DNA of 64,000 nucleotides, taken from Sphingopyxis sp. FD7 (GTDB lineage: Bacteria > Pseudomonadota > Alphaproteobacteria > Sphingomonadales > Sphingomonadaceae). Below are positions 42,420 through 51,721 of this stretch, in pieces. The stretch spans positions 2,480,001 to 2,544,000 of the forward strand of contig NZ_AP017898.1 of assembly GCF_003609835.1 (NCBI RefSeq). Reading direction: 5' to 3'. Below the pieces are notes generated by a model. That model did no database searches. It was not told the origin of the DNA and was given only the letters and a program-made list of their open reading frames with translations. The translations under genes and the position numbers were made by a program. Numbering within the stretch: the first letter of the stretch is position 1; each line of letters begins with the position of its first letter.

Positions 42420-42878
42420 TTACGCAATTCCCACAGGCAGCGGCGCCAGATCGGGCTCCACGAACCCGCGTCGCGCCGCGACCGAAAACAACCGCTCGCG
42501 GCTGTAAAAGCGCAGCGGCCAGTCGCGTCGGCCGACGTCGGACAACAGCAGCGCGTTGACGCGCGCGGTCAGGCCGCTCGCGGTCGTCTGCGACAGAAAG
42601 AGCCGCACTCCCGCCACATAGGCGCGGGTGATGCTGTCGTGATAGCCATTATGGTCGTCGTTCACCCCGCCGACGCTTTCGTTGAAACGGCGGATGAGCC
42701 CCGCGATCTCGGCATCGACGTCAATGTCTGCGCGCTCGGTGAGCAGCCACAGACATGCGGCGAGATGCGCCTCGTGCGTCCACGCCTCACGCGGGAGGGC
42801 ACAGGCGAGCAGCCCTTCGCCCAGCGCGCGAATGTCGGAATCGCGCTCGAACAGGCGCGGCGAAAAATCGGTGGTCAT
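42420..42878 (-). CDS. Hypothetical protein
   Basis: A 152-residue protein without signal peptide or membrane segment. Recognisable features are an EAWTHEAHLAACLWLL segment with two His, DDHNGYHDSITRAYVAGVRLF with three His/Asp, and a basic C-terminal third. The two His-rich stretches could bind a metal; no family is assigned with certainty. It is alone on the minus strand between two palindromic repeats and is convergent to the peptidase. Confidence 0.65.
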   Translation of the reverse strand: MTTDFSPRLFERDSDIRALGEGLLACALPREAWTHEAHLAACLWLLTERADIDVDAEIAGLIRRFNESVGGVNDDHNGYHDSITRAYVAGVRLFLSQTTASGLTARVNALLLSDVGRRDWPLRFYSRERLFSVAARRGFVEPDLAPLPVGIA

Positions 42879-42954
42879 TGGCGCGGTCCTTCCAGGTGAG
42901 TGAGCACCTGTAAGAAGTCGGCGTTTATCCCTTACCTTATGTAGATCCTACTTG

Positions 42955-43046
42955 GTCATTGCGAGGAGCGTAGCGACGAAGCAATCTCCAGCTATCGGCC
43001 ATGGCGCGACGAGCGCTGGAGATTGCTTCGCTGCGCTCGCAATGAC
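42955..43046. repeat. Dispersed palindromic repeat, family C, copy 2
   Basis: GTCATTGCGAGGAGCGTAGC with AAGCAATCTCCAGC and its inverted partner AATGACGCTT-proximal arm. Near-identical to 19246-19339. Confidence 0.88.
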
Positions 43047-43081
43047 GCTTATGGATGCGCGCGGGGTAAGCGCCGAAGAGG

Positions 43082-44683
43082 TTATGCGGCGACGGCGGCC
43101 TGCGGAGCTGCCTGACGGACGCCTTCGTCGACATGGTCCGCGAATTGCGCGAAATTGTCGATGAATTGCTGGACCAGCACCTGCGCGGTGCGGTCATAGG
43201 CTGCCTTGTCGGCCCAGGCTTCGCGCGGGTCGAGCAGGCTCGCATCGACCCCCGGCACCGCGACGGGGACCATGAAGCCGAAATAGGGATCGCGGCGGAA
43301 GGCGGCGTCGTTAAGGCTGCCATCGAGCGCGGCGTTGAGCAGCGCGCGCGTCGCCTTGATCGGCATCCGCTTGATCCCTTCCATCGTCGCCATGCCGCCG
43401 GTCCAGCCGGTGTTGACCAGCCAGCACTGGACGCCGCCTCTGGCGATGCGCTCTTTCAGGAGATTGCCGTACACCGACGGATGACGTGGCATGAAGGGCG
43501 CGCCGAAACAGGTCGAGAAGGTCGCCTCGGGCTCGGTCACGCCGATCTCGGTCCCCGCGACGCGCGCGGTATAGCCCGACAGGAAATGATACATCGCCTG
43601 ATCGGGGGTCAGCTTCGCGATCGGGGGCAGCACGCCATAGGCGTCGGCGGTGAGCATGATGATGTTCTGCGGCACCGGCCCCATATTATTCTCCGAGGTG
43701 TTCGGAATGAAATCAATGGGATAGCTGCCACGGCTGTTCTCGGCGAGGCTCGCGTCGTCGAAATCGAGCTCGCGCGTCACCGGGTCCATCACGACATTTT
43801 CGAGCACCGTGCCGAAACGCTTGGTGGTCGCGAAAATCTCGGGCTCGGCCTCGGGCGACAGGCGGATCATCTTGGCATAGCAGCCGCCCTCGAAATTGAA
43901 GACCGCAGTGTCCGACCAGCCATGCTCGTCATCGCCGATCAGCGTGCGGCTGGCATCGGCCGACAGCGTCGTCTTGCCGGTCCCCGACAGGCCGAAAAAG
44001 ACCGCGGTGTCGCCCTTCGGCCCGATGTTCGCCGAACAGTGCATCGGCATCACGCCCCTTGCCGGGAGCAGGTAGTTGAGGATGCCGAACACCGACTTCT
44101 TCATTTCGCCGGCATATTGCGTGCCGCCGATCAGGATCAGCTTTTCGGTGAAATTGACCGCGATCACCGTTTCGCTGCGCGTGCCATGCTTTGCCGGGTC
44201 GGCGCGAAAGCTCGGCAGGTCGACGATCGTATATTCGGCCGCAAAGCCCGTCAGCTCCTCGGCCGTCGGGCGGCAGAGCAGGGTGCGGATGAACTGGCTG
44301 TGCCAGGCGAATTCGGTGATGACCTGCACCGCGACGCGGTGTTCCGCCTGCGATCCGCCGAACAGCTGCTGGCGATAGAGGCGCGGACGCGCGGCGAGGT
44401 GCGCGAAGAAATCAGCCTTCAGCGCCGCGAAATGATCGGGCGCCATCGGCACATTGGTCTTGCCCCACCAGATCGTATCGCGCGTTTCGTCGTCCTGAAC
44501 GATGAACTTGTCCTTCGCGCTGCGTCCCGTGTGTTTGCCGGTCGCGACAACGAGCGGACCGTCCTTGGCAAGCCGGCCTTCGCCGTGCCGAACCGCATCC
44601 TCGACCAGCGGCGCGGTGCCCCAGTTTTCGGCGACATCCGCCTGCGTTTCGATGGTGTCGCCGCCGATCACAACCTTGGTCAT
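43082..44683 (-). CDS. pckA: Phosphoenolpyruvate carboxykinase (ATP)
   Basis: A 533-residue gluconeogenic enzyme, ATP plus oxaloacetate to PEP. Walker [19 protein letters not shown] (metal/kinase-2), the NFEGGCYAK block and the substrate loop [14 protein letters not shown] are all present. ATG at 44683 follows a GGAAAGG-type site; the upstream open frame continues into repeat-rich DNA and is rejected. The C-terminal [11 protein letters not shown] tail is slightly longer than usual. chvI/chvG next door is also found beside pckA in other alphaproteobacteria, where ChvI affects its expression; that link is inference here. Confidence 0.97.
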   Translation of the reverse strand: MTKVVIGGDTIETQADVAENWGTAPLVEDAVRHGEGRLAKDGPLVVATGKHTGRSAKDKFIVQDDETRDTIWWGKTNVPMAPDHFAALKADFFAHLAARPRLYRQQLFGGSQAEHRVAVQVITEFAWHSQFIRTLLCRPTAEELTGFAAEYTIVDLPSFRADPAKHGTRSETVIAVNFTEKLILIGGTQYAGEMKKSVFGILNYLLPARGVMPMHCSANIGPKGDTAVFFGLSGTGKTTLSADASRTLIGDDEHGWSDTAVFNFEGGCYAKMIRLSPEAEPEIFATTKRFGTVLENVVMDPVTRELDFDDASLAENSRGSYPIDFIPNTSENNMGPVPQNIIMLTADAYGVLPPIAKLTPDQAMYHFLSGYTARVAGTEIGVTEPEATFSTCFGAPFMPRHPSVYGNLLKERIARGGVQCWLVNTGWTGGMATMEGIKRMPIKATRALLNAALDGSLNDAAFRRDPYFGFMVPVAVPGVDASLLDPREAWADKAAYDRTAQVLVQQFIDNFAQFADHVDEGVRQAAPQAAVAA

Positions 44684-45294
44684 TTCACTCGCCTTTCCTT
44701 GGCCCGCGGCGCCTTTGCATAGGTATGCAGGACATGCCGTGCGAAAGCGATGGGCCCGCACGAACATGGGGTGCCGACGAAACGCCGATTCCGAAATCCC
44801 GGCCGCGTTAGCGAGGATGCGCGCCGAGGTCAAAAGATTAAAGGGTGAATCGAGACTGGGGACCGACGCGGTTGTCCTATGCTCCTTCCCCTTGATGGGG
44901 AAGGATACGCAGCCCTGGCCGCGAAGCGGCTTGGGCGAAGTTGGATGGGGGTGATGGTGCGTCCGAGCACGGTTACTGATGGCCGGGACCGCTCCCCTGC
45001 CGCTGCAACTAATCACCTGAATCTGAAGTTCGCCACATTGATGTCGTCACCCCGGGCCTGACCCGGGGTCCCGCTTCCTTTCGCGCACGGACGGAAGAAA
45101 AAGCGGGATCCCGGGTCAGGCCCGGGATGACGATGATGAAACGAACGTCGATTCCACCATGCTGGCAAATCCACCATGCTAGCGAACAAGTTCGCAAGTT
45201 TCGCTGCCCCCCTCGAGGGGAGGAGAGCAAGGCATGTGGTTGTGGCTAAGGGGCTTATCCGCTAATTCCCTTCCAACCCGCCAACGGAAAGAGC
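44684..45294. other. 611-bp divergent gap with repeats
   Basis: No gene is supported. It includes a partial family-E-like palindrome at about 44880-44955 (CCTTCCCCTTGATGGGGAAGG), a family-G repeat at 45046-45132, and presumably the pckA and chvI promoters. Confidence 0.5.
45046..45132. repeat. Dispersed palindromic repeat, family G
   Basis: Arms GTCACCCCGGGCCTGACCCG and CGGGTCAGGCCCGGGATGAC form a long near-perfect palindrome. A shorter relative is at 51597-51670. Confidence 0.85.
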
Positions 45295-46005
45295 ATGACG
45301 GCAACCATCGCGCTGGTCGACGACGACCGCAACATCCTGCAATCGCTGTCGATCGCGCTTCAGGCCGAGGGGTTCGCCACGCGCGTCTATTCGGACGGCG
45401 AGGCGGCGCTGAAGCCGCTCATCGACAATCCGCCCGACCTCGCCGTCTTCGACATCAAGATGCCGCGGATGGACGGGCTCGAGCTGCTCCGCCGCCTGCG
45501 CGAAAAAAGCCAGCTTCCGGTCATCTTCCTGACCAGCAAGGACGACGAGATCGACGAGGCGCTGGGCCTTGCAATGGGCGCCGACGATTATATCGCCAAG
45601 CCTTTCTCGCAGCGGCTCGTCATCGCGCGCATTCGCGCGATCCTGCGCCGCGTCGAATTGAACCGTGCGACGCCGAGCGAGGATGACGAACCCGTCGCCG
45701 AGCCGATCACGCGCGGGCGGCTGCAAATGGACCCCGCGCGCCACAAGGTCAGCTGGGACGGCAAGGACGTGACGCTGACCGTCACCGAGTTTCTGATCCT
45801 CGAAACGCTGGCCAGTCGCCCCGGCATCGTGCGCAGCCGCAACCAGCTGATGGACGCCGCCTATCAGGACGATGTCTATATCGACGACCGCACGATCGAC
45901 AGCCACATCAAGCGGCTGCGTCGCAAGTTCCGTGAGGTCGATCCCGATTTCGACGCAATCGCCACCCTCTATGGCGCCGGTTACCGCTTTGCCGACGAGG
46001 GCTGA
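45295..46005 (+). CDS. chvI: Response regulator ChvI
   Basis: A 236-residue OmpR-type regulator. Receiver domain (1-120) with phospho-Asp53 in [19 protein letters not shown], and a winged-helix DNA-binding domain (about 140-232: [37 protein letters not shown]). ChvI with ChvG controls envelope and acid responses in alphaproteobacteria. It overlaps the ChvG kinase gene. The order chvI-chvG-hprK is conserved in the class. Confidence 0.95.
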   Translation: MTATIALVDDDRNILQSLSIALQAEGFATRVYSDGEAALKPLIDNPPDLAVFDIKMPRMDGLELLRRLREKSQLPVIFLTSKDDEIDEALGLAMGADDYIAKPFSQRLVIARIRAILRRVELNRATPSEDDEPVAEPITRGRLQMDPARHKVSWDGKDVTLTVTEFLILETLASRPGIVRSRNQLMDAAYQDDVYIDDRTIDSHIKRLRRKFREVDPDFDAIATLYGAGYRFADEG

Positions 46006-47602
46006 TCCCCTGCCCCCCGACGCGAGCGCGGCCGAACAGGAGGAATCGCCGCTCGTCTGGTCGGCGCGCTGGTCGCTGACGACGCGCATCCTGGCGGTCA
46101 ACATCCTCGCGGTCGCGCTGCTCGCGGGCGGCTTCTATTATCTCGACACCTATCGCACCCGGCTGGTCGATACGCGCATCGCGGTGATGGAAGATCAGCT
46201 CGCGATGCTCGACGCCGCGCTGGAAGCGGCGCGTCCCGAAGAACGCGACCGATTGATCGGCGAATTCGCCGAAGCGACCGAATCGCGCCTGCGCTTCTAC
46301 GCCGCCGACGGCCGCCTGATTTCGGACAGTTTCCAGACCGGCGCGCCGACCTATACGTTGCGCGATCCCAATTTGCAGGCGTGGCAGCGCGACGCCGCGC
46401 GGGCGATGGATCGCGGGATCGACTGGATCGTCGGCGCACCGACCTATCCCGACTTTCGCGAGCCTGCGGTCGATAATGCCGCGGCGTGGCCCGAAGTGAT
46501 CGAGGCGCAGCGCGGCGGGTTGCCGACGAGCCGCTTTCGCTATGCCCCCGAACGCACGCCGCTGCTCAGCGCGGCGCGGGTCGTCGATCTCGACACGCCG
46601 CAGACGGTGCTGATGACGCTCAACGCGCGCGATATCACGCGCACGGTGCGCGCCGAGCGCTTCCGCCTCGCCGTCGTCGTCGCGATGGTGCTGATCGCCT
46701 CGATCCTTTTGTCGCTGTTCCTTGCGCGCACGATCGTCCGCCCGCTGCGGCGGCTTGCGCGCGCCGCGGTGCGCGTTCGCCTTGGCCGGGCGCGCGAAGT
46801 CGTCGTCCCGCGCCTGCCGAGCCGCCGCGACGAGATCGGCACGCTCGCGCGTGCCCTCAGCGACATGACGCAGGCGCTGCGCGAGCGCATCGACGCGGGC
46901 GAGCATTTCGCCGCCGACGTGACGCACGAGCTCAAGAATCCGATCGCGTCGGTGCGCTCGGCGATCGAGGGGCTGGGGCGCGTCCAGTCCGACGAACAGC
47001 GCGCGCAGCTGCTCGCCATCGCCGACGAGGATGTGCGGCGGCTCGATCGGCTGGTGAGCGACATCAGCGAGGCGAGCCGCGTCGACGCGCAATTGTCGCG
47101 CACCTTGTTCGAGCCGATCGACGTCGGGATGATGATCGAATCGATGCTCGCGGCGCGCAAGGCGCGGATCGACCCCGACACGCCGCACCCCCGCCTCGCC
47201 TTCGCGCGCCCACGCAAGGGCACCACCATCGTGATGGGCGACGGCCACCGCCTCGAACGCGCCATCGACAATGTCATCGACAACGCCATCAGCTTCTCCC
47301 CCGAAACCGGCCTCGTCTGCATCGCCGCGACGCGGCTGGGCGATGAGGTGCATGTCCGCGTCGACGACGACGGTCCCGGCATCGACCCCGCGCAGCGCGA
47401 AGCGATTTTCCGACGTTTTCACAGCGAGCGCCCACCCGGCGAAGCCTTTGGCCGCCACAGCGGTCTCGGCCTTGCGATCGCGCGCACGATCGTCGAGGGG
47501 CATGGCGGGACGATCAGCGCGCGCGACCGCGACGACGGCAAGCCGGGTGCGAGCCTGCTCATCACCCTGCCCGCCGCCGAAAGCGGGACAGCCGCCAACT
47601 GA
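45971..47602 (+). CDS. chvG: Sensor histidine kinase ChvG
   Basis: A 543-residue membrane kinase. TM1 at about 36-60 ([18 protein letters not shown]), a periplasmic sensing region of about 150 residues, TM2 near 240, HAMP, and a HisKA domain with the phospho-His in [16 protein letters not shown]. The ATP-binding domain has [19 protein letters not shown] and [16 protein letters not shown]. The start is uncertain: ATG 45971 (inside chvI) or TTG 45989; neither has a clear ribosome site. Partner of ChvI. Confidence 0.93.
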   Translation: MAPVTALPTRADPLPPDASAAEQEESPLVWSARWSLTTRILAVNILAVALLAGGFYYLDTYRTRLVDTRIAVMEDQLAMLDAALEAARPEERDRLIGEFAEATESRLRFYAADGRLISDSFQTGAPTYTLRDPNLQAWQRDAARAMDRGIDWIVGAPTYPDFREPAVDNAAAWPEVIEAQRGGLPTSRFRYAPERTPLLSAARVVDLDTPQTVLMTLNARDITRTVRAERFRLAVVVAMVLIASILLSLFLARTIVRPLRRLARAAVRVRLGRAREVVVPRLPSRRDEIGTLARALSDMTQALRERIDAGEHFAADVTHELKNPIASVRSAIEGLGRVQSDEQRAQLLAIADEDVRRLDRLVSDISEASRVDAQLSRTLFEPIDVGMMIESMLAARKARIDPDTPHPRLAFARPRKGTTIVMGDGHRLERAIDNVIDNAISFSPETGLVCIAATRLGDEVHVRVDDDGPGIDPAQREAIFRRFHSERPPGEAFGRHSGLGLAIARTIVEGHGGTISARDRDDGKPGASLLITLPAAESGTAAN

Positions 47603-47655
47603 CCGCAACAGCCTATCGCCTTGCGGCCCCGCTTCGCCGCCGGTAAGCCTTCGCC

Positions 47656-48102
47656 ATGCTTCCGAGCCGGACCAGACCCGAAATCGTCAACATCCATGCG
47701 AGCTGCGTCGCCGCGGGCAATGGCGGGGTGCTGATCCTCGGCAATTCGGGGCAGGGCAAGTCCGACCTCGCGCTCCGTCTCATCGACCGCGGCGCCAGGC
47801 TCGTCGCTGACGATCGCTGCGACATATGGTTCGACCGTGGCCGGCTGTGGTGCCGCCCCCCCGAGACGCTGGCGGGCAAGCTGGAGGTGCGCGGGATCGG
47901 TATCGTCGAACGGCCATGGACCGCGCCGGTGCCGCTGGCGCTCGCGGTGCGGCTGACCGACCGCTACGACCGGATGCCCGCGGTCGGTCAGGTCGAGACG
48001 GTCGCGGGCCATCCGCTTCCCGCGCTGCTCTTGTCGGCGTTCGAGGTGTCGGCGCCGATCAAGATCATGCTTGCGCTCGAACGGCTGGCGCCCGCGGCAT
48101 GA
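47656..48102 (+). CDS. hprK: HPr kinase/phosphorylase, short alphaproteobacterial form
   Basis: A 148-residue catalytic-domain-only HprK, as is usual in the class. Walker A GNSGQGKS is at 29-36 and VADDRCDIW follows; the N-terminal domain of Gram-positive HprK is absent. It phosphorylates HPr on a Ser and may respond to ATP and phosphate. ATG overlaps rapZ as ATGA. Its target HPr is encoded 1.4 kb downstream. Confidence 0.93.
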   Translation: MLPSRTRPEIVNIHASCVAAGNGGVLILGNSGQGKSDLALRLIDRGARLVADDRCDIWFDRGRLWCRPPETLAGKLEVRGIGIVERPWTAPVPLALAVRLTDRYDRMPAVGQVETVAGHPLPALLLSAFEVSAPIKIMLALERLAPAA

Positions 48103-49049
48103 GCGGACAGGTAAGCCCGAGCGCCGAGTCGCGGCTGCTCCTCGTCACCGGCCTTTCGGGTGCAGGCAAATCGACGGTGCTGAAGGTGCTCGAGGATCTG
48201 GGCTGGGAGGTCGTCGACAATCTGCCGCTCGCGCTGCTCGAAGCGCTGATCGACGCGCCGGTGAAGCGCGGCGAGACGGAACGCCCGCTCGCGATCGGCA
48301 TCGACAGCCGCAGCCGGGGGTTTCGTCCCGCGCTGCTCGTGCGGCGGATCAAGGAATTGCGCGAGGGCGGCGGGCGCGACATCCAGACGCTGTTCCTCGA
48401 TTGCGCGGGCGCCGAGCTCGAACGCCGCTTTTCCGAAACGCGGCGCCGACATCCCCTCGCCGAGGATCGCCCCGCCGCCGACGGCATCGCACGCGAGCGC
48501 GAGATGATGGAGCCGCTGCGCCGCTGGGCCGAGCATGTCGTCGACACGACCAATTACAGCAGCAACGATTTGCAGCAGGAGGTGCGCCAGCGGTTCGGCG
48601 ACGCCGAGGACGATAACCCGGTGCTCAACATATTGAGCTTCGGCTTCGCGCGCGGGTTGCCGCGCAACGCCGACCTGGTGTTCGATATGCGCTATCTGCG
48701 CAACCCGCATTGGGATCCGAAGCTCAAGCCCGGCACCGGCCTCGATCCCGATGTCGCCGCCTATGTCATCGCCGACCCGGCCTATGAAGACAGCGTGTCG
48801 CAGATCGAGAAGCTGATCCTGACGCTGTTGCCGCGTTACCGGGCCGAAGGCAAAAGCTATGTCACCATCGCATTCGGCTGCACCGGCGGACGTCATCGTT
48901 CGGTCCATGTCGCCAGTCGTGTTGCCCGAACGCTACGCGATAACGGATATGAGCCAGTGCTGACCCACCGCAATCTTGACTCTGCCCCGCAAGATGGGCT
49001 TGAGGGCAAGCCCCCGCCCGCTGCCCGCGCGTCGGGCGGCAAACGATAA
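48099..49049 (+). CDS. rapZ: RNase adapter protein RapZ
   Basis: A 316-residue P-loop protein. Walker A GLSGAGKS is at 18-25, DNLP at 40, and the conserved C-terminal [14 protein letters not shown] region (about 265-280) is present. E. coli RapZ binds GlmZ RNA and RNase E; in alphaproteobacteria its role is less clear, but it is regularly next to hprK and PTS genes. The C-terminus has a low-complexity extension of about 20 residues. Confidence 0.92.
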   Translation: MSGQVSPSAESRLLLVTGLSGAGKSTVLKVLEDLGWEVVDNLPLALLEALIDAPVKRGETERPLAIGIDSRSRGFRPALLVRRIKELREGGGRDIQTLFLDCAGAELERRFSETRRRHPLAEDRPAADGIAREREMMEPLRRWAEHVVDTTNYSSNDLQQEVRQRFGDAEDDNPVLNILSFGFARGLPRNADLVFDMRYLRNPHWDPKLKPGTGLDPDVAAYVIADPAYEDSVSQIEKLILTLLPRYRAEGKSYVTIAFGCTGGRHRSVHVASRVARTLRDNGYEPVLTHRNLDSAPQDGLEGKPPPAARASGGKR

Positions 49050-49063
49050 GGGTCGATCACTGC

Positions 49064-49492
49064 ATGCCGAACGACAAGGCTCTGCCGCTCCTGGGAATGG
49101 TGCTCGTCACGCACGGCCGCCTCGCCGAGGAAATGGTCCGCGCGATGGAGCATGTCGTCGGCCCGCAGCGTGCCGTTGCTACCGTGTGCATCGGCCCCAA
49201 CGACAATATGGAGATGCGGCGCCAGGAGATCGCCGACGCCATCCGCAGCGTCGATGAGGGCCGCGGCGTGGTGATGCTGACCGACCTGTTCGGCGGCACC
49301 CCCTCGAACCTGGCGATCAGTCTGCTCGAGGCCGGAAGGACGGAGGTGATCGCGGGCGTCAACCTGCCGATGCTGATCCGCCTCGAAAGCGCGCGCAAGT
49401 CGATGGAACTGCGCGCCGCGGTGATCGCGGCCAAGGAAGCGGGTCAGAAATATATTTCGGTCGCATCCGAAATGCTGGGAGTGGGGCCGTGA
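49064..49492 (+). CDS. PTS EIIA component (mannose-family fold)
   Basis: A 142-residue EIIA of the Man family. The active His17 lies in GMVLVTHGRLAEEM, and the later VMLTDLFGGTPSNLAISLL is the conserved motif of the family. It receives phosphate from HPr. In the absence of transporter subunits in the operon it is likely regulatory. The HPr start overlaps its stop (GTGA). Confidence 0.92.
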   Translation: MPNDKALPLLGMVLVTHGRLAEEMVRAMEHVVGPQRAVATVCIGPNDNMEMRRQEIADAIRSVDEGRGVVMLTDLFGGTPSNLAISLLEAGRTEVIAGVNLPMLIRLESARKSMELRAAVIAAKEAGQKYISVASEMLGVGP

Positions 49493-49767
49493 ACGAGGTC
49501 TCCGAAACCGTCGAGATCACCAACCAGCGAGGGCTGCACGCGCGCGCGAGCGCCAAGTTCGTAACCTTTGTCAGCCGCCTGCCCGAAACGGTGACGGTCG
49601 AGGTCGAACGCAATGGATCGCGCGTCAACGGCACCTCGATCATGGGGCTGATGATGCTGGGCGCCGCCAAGGGCGACACGATCACCATCCACACGCGCGG
49701 CGACGGCGCCGACGCCGCGCTGCTCAAACTCGTCGGGCTGGTCAAGGACAGCTTCGGCGAGGATTAG
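49489..49767 (+). CDS. ptsH: Phosphocarrier protein HPr
   Basis: A 92-residue HPr with His17 in RGLHARASAKF and a Ser at residue 50 (NGTSIMGLMML) at the position of the HprK target Ser46. The GTG start overlaps the EIIA stop. Enzyme I is not in this window. Together with hprK, rapZ and EIIA it forms the regulatory PTS branch. Confidence 0.95.
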   Translation: MNEVSETVEITNQRGLHARASAKFVTFVSRLPETVTVEVERNGSRVNGTSIMGLMMLGAAKGDTITIHTRGDGADAALLKLVGLVKDSFGED

Positions 49768-49789
49768 CGGTCGGCCTTTTCTTGTTTGG

Positions 49790-49875
49790 GTGTCCCCGCG
49801 AAGGCGGGGATCCATCTCCCGCCGGTCCAGGACAGCGCCCACGAGAGATGGACCCCCGCCTTCGCGGGGGAGCGG
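49790..49875. repeat. Dispersed palindromic repeat, family B, copy 3
   Basis: GTGTCCCCGCGAAGGCGGGG paired with CCCCGCCTTCGCGGGGGAGC, TCCATC/GATGGA inside. It sits between HPr and the methyltransferase, just ahead of the latter's ribosome site. Confidence 0.85.
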
Positions 49876-49887
49876 GAAAGTAGAAAT

Positions 49888-50700
49888 ATGAGCGGTCGTC
49901 GTTCCACCATCGAAAGCCTGTCGAACCCGCTCGTCAAGCGGATGCGCCTGCTGCGCGAAAAGCGCCATCGCCGCGCCGAGGGGCTGTTCCTGGCCGAGGG
50001 GCTGCGCATCGCAACCGAGGCACGCGAGGCCGGCGTTCTGCCGAAATGGCTCTTCCTTGGTCCCGAAGGCACGGCGCATCCGCTGGCGCAAGAACTGATT
50101 GAAGCAACTCTGGGCGCGGGCGGCGAGGTGGTCGACACGACGCCCGCGATCCTGTCGAAACTGTCGGGCAAGGATAATCCGCAAACCATCGTCGGCATCT
50201 ATGCCGAACCCCGGGCGACGCTTGCCGACATCGACCGCGATGCGGCGCCGATCTGGCTGGTCGCCGAGCGGCTCCGCGATCCCGGCAATCTCGGCACGAT
50301 GCTGCGCACCGGCGACGCGGTCGGCGCGGGCGGGCTGATCCTCCTCGACGACAGCACCGACCCCTATGGCGTCGAGGCGGTGCGCGCGAGCATGGGGGCG
50401 ATCTTCACGCAAAGCCTCGTGCAGGCGCGCTGGGACGAATTCCTGCCCTGGCTGCGCAGCGGGCCCGGCGAGCTGGTGGCAACCTGGCTCGGCGACGACA
50501 GCGTCGATTATCAGGCGGTGCGTTACAGCGCGCCGACCTTCATCCTCGTCGGCAATGAATCGCAGGGACTGCCCGCCGATTATGCGTCGGCGGCCGACGT
50601 GCGCGTGAAAATGCCGATGCTGGGCAAGGCCGACAGCCTGAACGCCGCGGTTGCGGCGGCGGTGATGGCCTATGAGGTGCTGAACCAGCGGAGGCGCTGA
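49888..50700 (+). CDS. SpoU-family RNA 2'-O-methyltransferase
   Basis: A 270-residue SPOUT methyltransferase. The N-terminal substrate-binding part (NPLVKRMRLLREKRHRRAEG) is followed by the SpoU domain with AERLRDPGNLGTMLRTGDA, LVGNESQGLP and MPMLGKADSLNAAVAAAVMAYE, the trefoil-knot motifs. It methylates a ribose in rRNA or tRNA; the exact site is not readable. ATG at 49888 follows GGAAAG; the longer frame is a repeat. Confidence 0.93.
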   Translation: MSGRRSTIESLSNPLVKRMRLLREKRHRRAEGLFLAEGLRIATEAREAGVLPKWLFLGPEGTAHPLAQELIEATLGAGGEVVDTTPAILSKLSGKDNPQTIVGIYAEPRATLADIDRDAAPIWLVAERLRDPGNLGTMLRTGDAVGAGGLILLDDSTDPYGVEAVRASMGAIFTQSLVQARWDEFLPWLRSGPGELVATWLGDDSVDYQAVRYSAPTFILVGNESQGLPADYASAADVRVKMPMLGKADSLNAAVAAAVMAYEVLNQRRR

Positions 50701-50763
50701 TGAGGGAGCGGCATTTTGGTTCAGCCGGGCGCCAGCATCATGCTATTATCCCACGCTCACGTC

Positions 50764-50846
50764 CCGTTCGCATCGAGCGAAGTCGAAATGCCCCTCGACC
50801 ATGCTCCATGCCGATGGGTGTCTCGACTTCGCTCGACACGAGCGGA
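50764..50846. repeat. Dispersed palindromic repeat, family A, copy 2
   Basis: CCGTTCGCATCGAGCGAAGT paired with ACTTCGCTCGACACGAGCGG. It ends 7 bp before the ribosome site of the META lipoprotein gene. Confidence 0.8.
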
Positions 50847-50860
50847 ACCAGGGAGTGTCT

Positions 50861-51568
50861 ATGCCCAGATTCCTTTCCGCCTGCACCCTCGCCCTGACGC
50901 TCGCCGCCTGCGCTCCGGCCGCCAAGGCCCCACAAGGCCCCGGCGCGACCCCCGCCGCCTATATGGCGCTCGGCACCGAGCCCGGCTGGACGCTCGAGAT
51001 CACGCCCGCGCGGCTGAACTATGCCGGCGACTATGGGGAGACGATGATCGCGCTGCCCAATCCGGGGGCGCAGGTCACCACGGCGGGCAAACGCTATGCC
51101 GCCGGTCGGCTGACGGTCGAGGTGACGCCGGGCCCGTGCAGCGACGGGATGAGCGATCGCCGCTATGCCGACACGGTGACGGTGGTGGCCGATGGCAAGA
51201 CGGTGACGGGATGCGGCGGCGATATATTGCCGCCCGATGCGCTGGCGGGGACCAGCTGGACCTTCGTGTCGATCGCGGGCGTGCCGGTCGCGCCCGACCG
51301 GCCAACCTCGCTGGCGTTCGAGGGCGCGCGGCTGAGCGGCAGCGCGGGCTGCAACCGTTTTTCGGGGAGCTATTCGGTCGCGGACGGCACGCTCACCGCG
51401 GGGCCGCTGATGGCGACCAGAATGGCCTGCCCCGGCGCGGGGATGACGCAGGAAAGCGCCTTCTTCGCGCTGATGCGCGGGCCGGTGCGCCTGCACTTCC
51501 CGAGCGACGGGACGCTGGAGATCAGCGGAACGGACGGGCAGACGGCGGTGTTGAAACGGGCAATTTGA
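50861..51568 (+). CDS. META-domain lipoprotein
   Basis: A 235-residue lipoprotein with lipobox LTLAAC at residues about 12-17. The middle (35-120) is a DUF-like beta domain with PGWTLEITPARLNYAGDYGE, and the C-terminal META domain (about 125-230) has LAGTSWTFVSIAGVP, then GCNRFSGSYSVADGTLTAGP. Related to HslJ-type proteins, implicated in envelope or antibiotic stress. ATG 50861 follows AGGGAG. Confidence 0.87.
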   Translation: MPRFLSACTLALTLAACAPAAKAPQGPGATPAAYMALGTEPGWTLEITPARLNYAGDYGETMIALPNPGAQVTTAGKRYAAGRLTVEVTPGPCSDGMSDRRYADTVTVVADGKTVTGCGGDILPPDALAGTSWTFVSIAGVPVAPDRPTSLAFEGARLSGSAGCNRFSGSYSVADGTLTAGPLMATRMACPGAGMTQESAFFALMRGPVRLHFPSDGTLEISGTDGQTAVLKRAI

Positions 51569-51596
51569 TCCCTGCCCGGATAGACCAGAATAGCGC

Positions 51597-51670
51597 CAGC
51601 CCGGCGAAGGCCGGGATCTCACCGTCCCAGCCTCGCACACCGACGAGACCCCGGCCTTCGCCGGGGTGAC
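51597..51670. repeat. Palindromic repeat related to family G
   Basis: CCAGCCCGGCGAAGGCCGGG paired with CCCCGGCCTTCGCCGGGGTG. It lies between convergent genes. Confidence 0.8.
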
Positions 51671-51721
51671 GATCAATAAAAAGGATTTCTGCCTGTTCCC
51701 GCGAGGCGGGGGCGACGCGAT

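Noticed and set aside
42328..43046. Palindromic repeats considered as a CRISPR array
   Set aside because: Units are long, self-complementary, of different families and not regularly spaced; no cas genes are present.
44880..44955. Hairpin-rich segment before chvI considered as a riboswitch
   Set aside because: It matches the general pattern of the family-E palindromic repeats and has no known riboswitch core.
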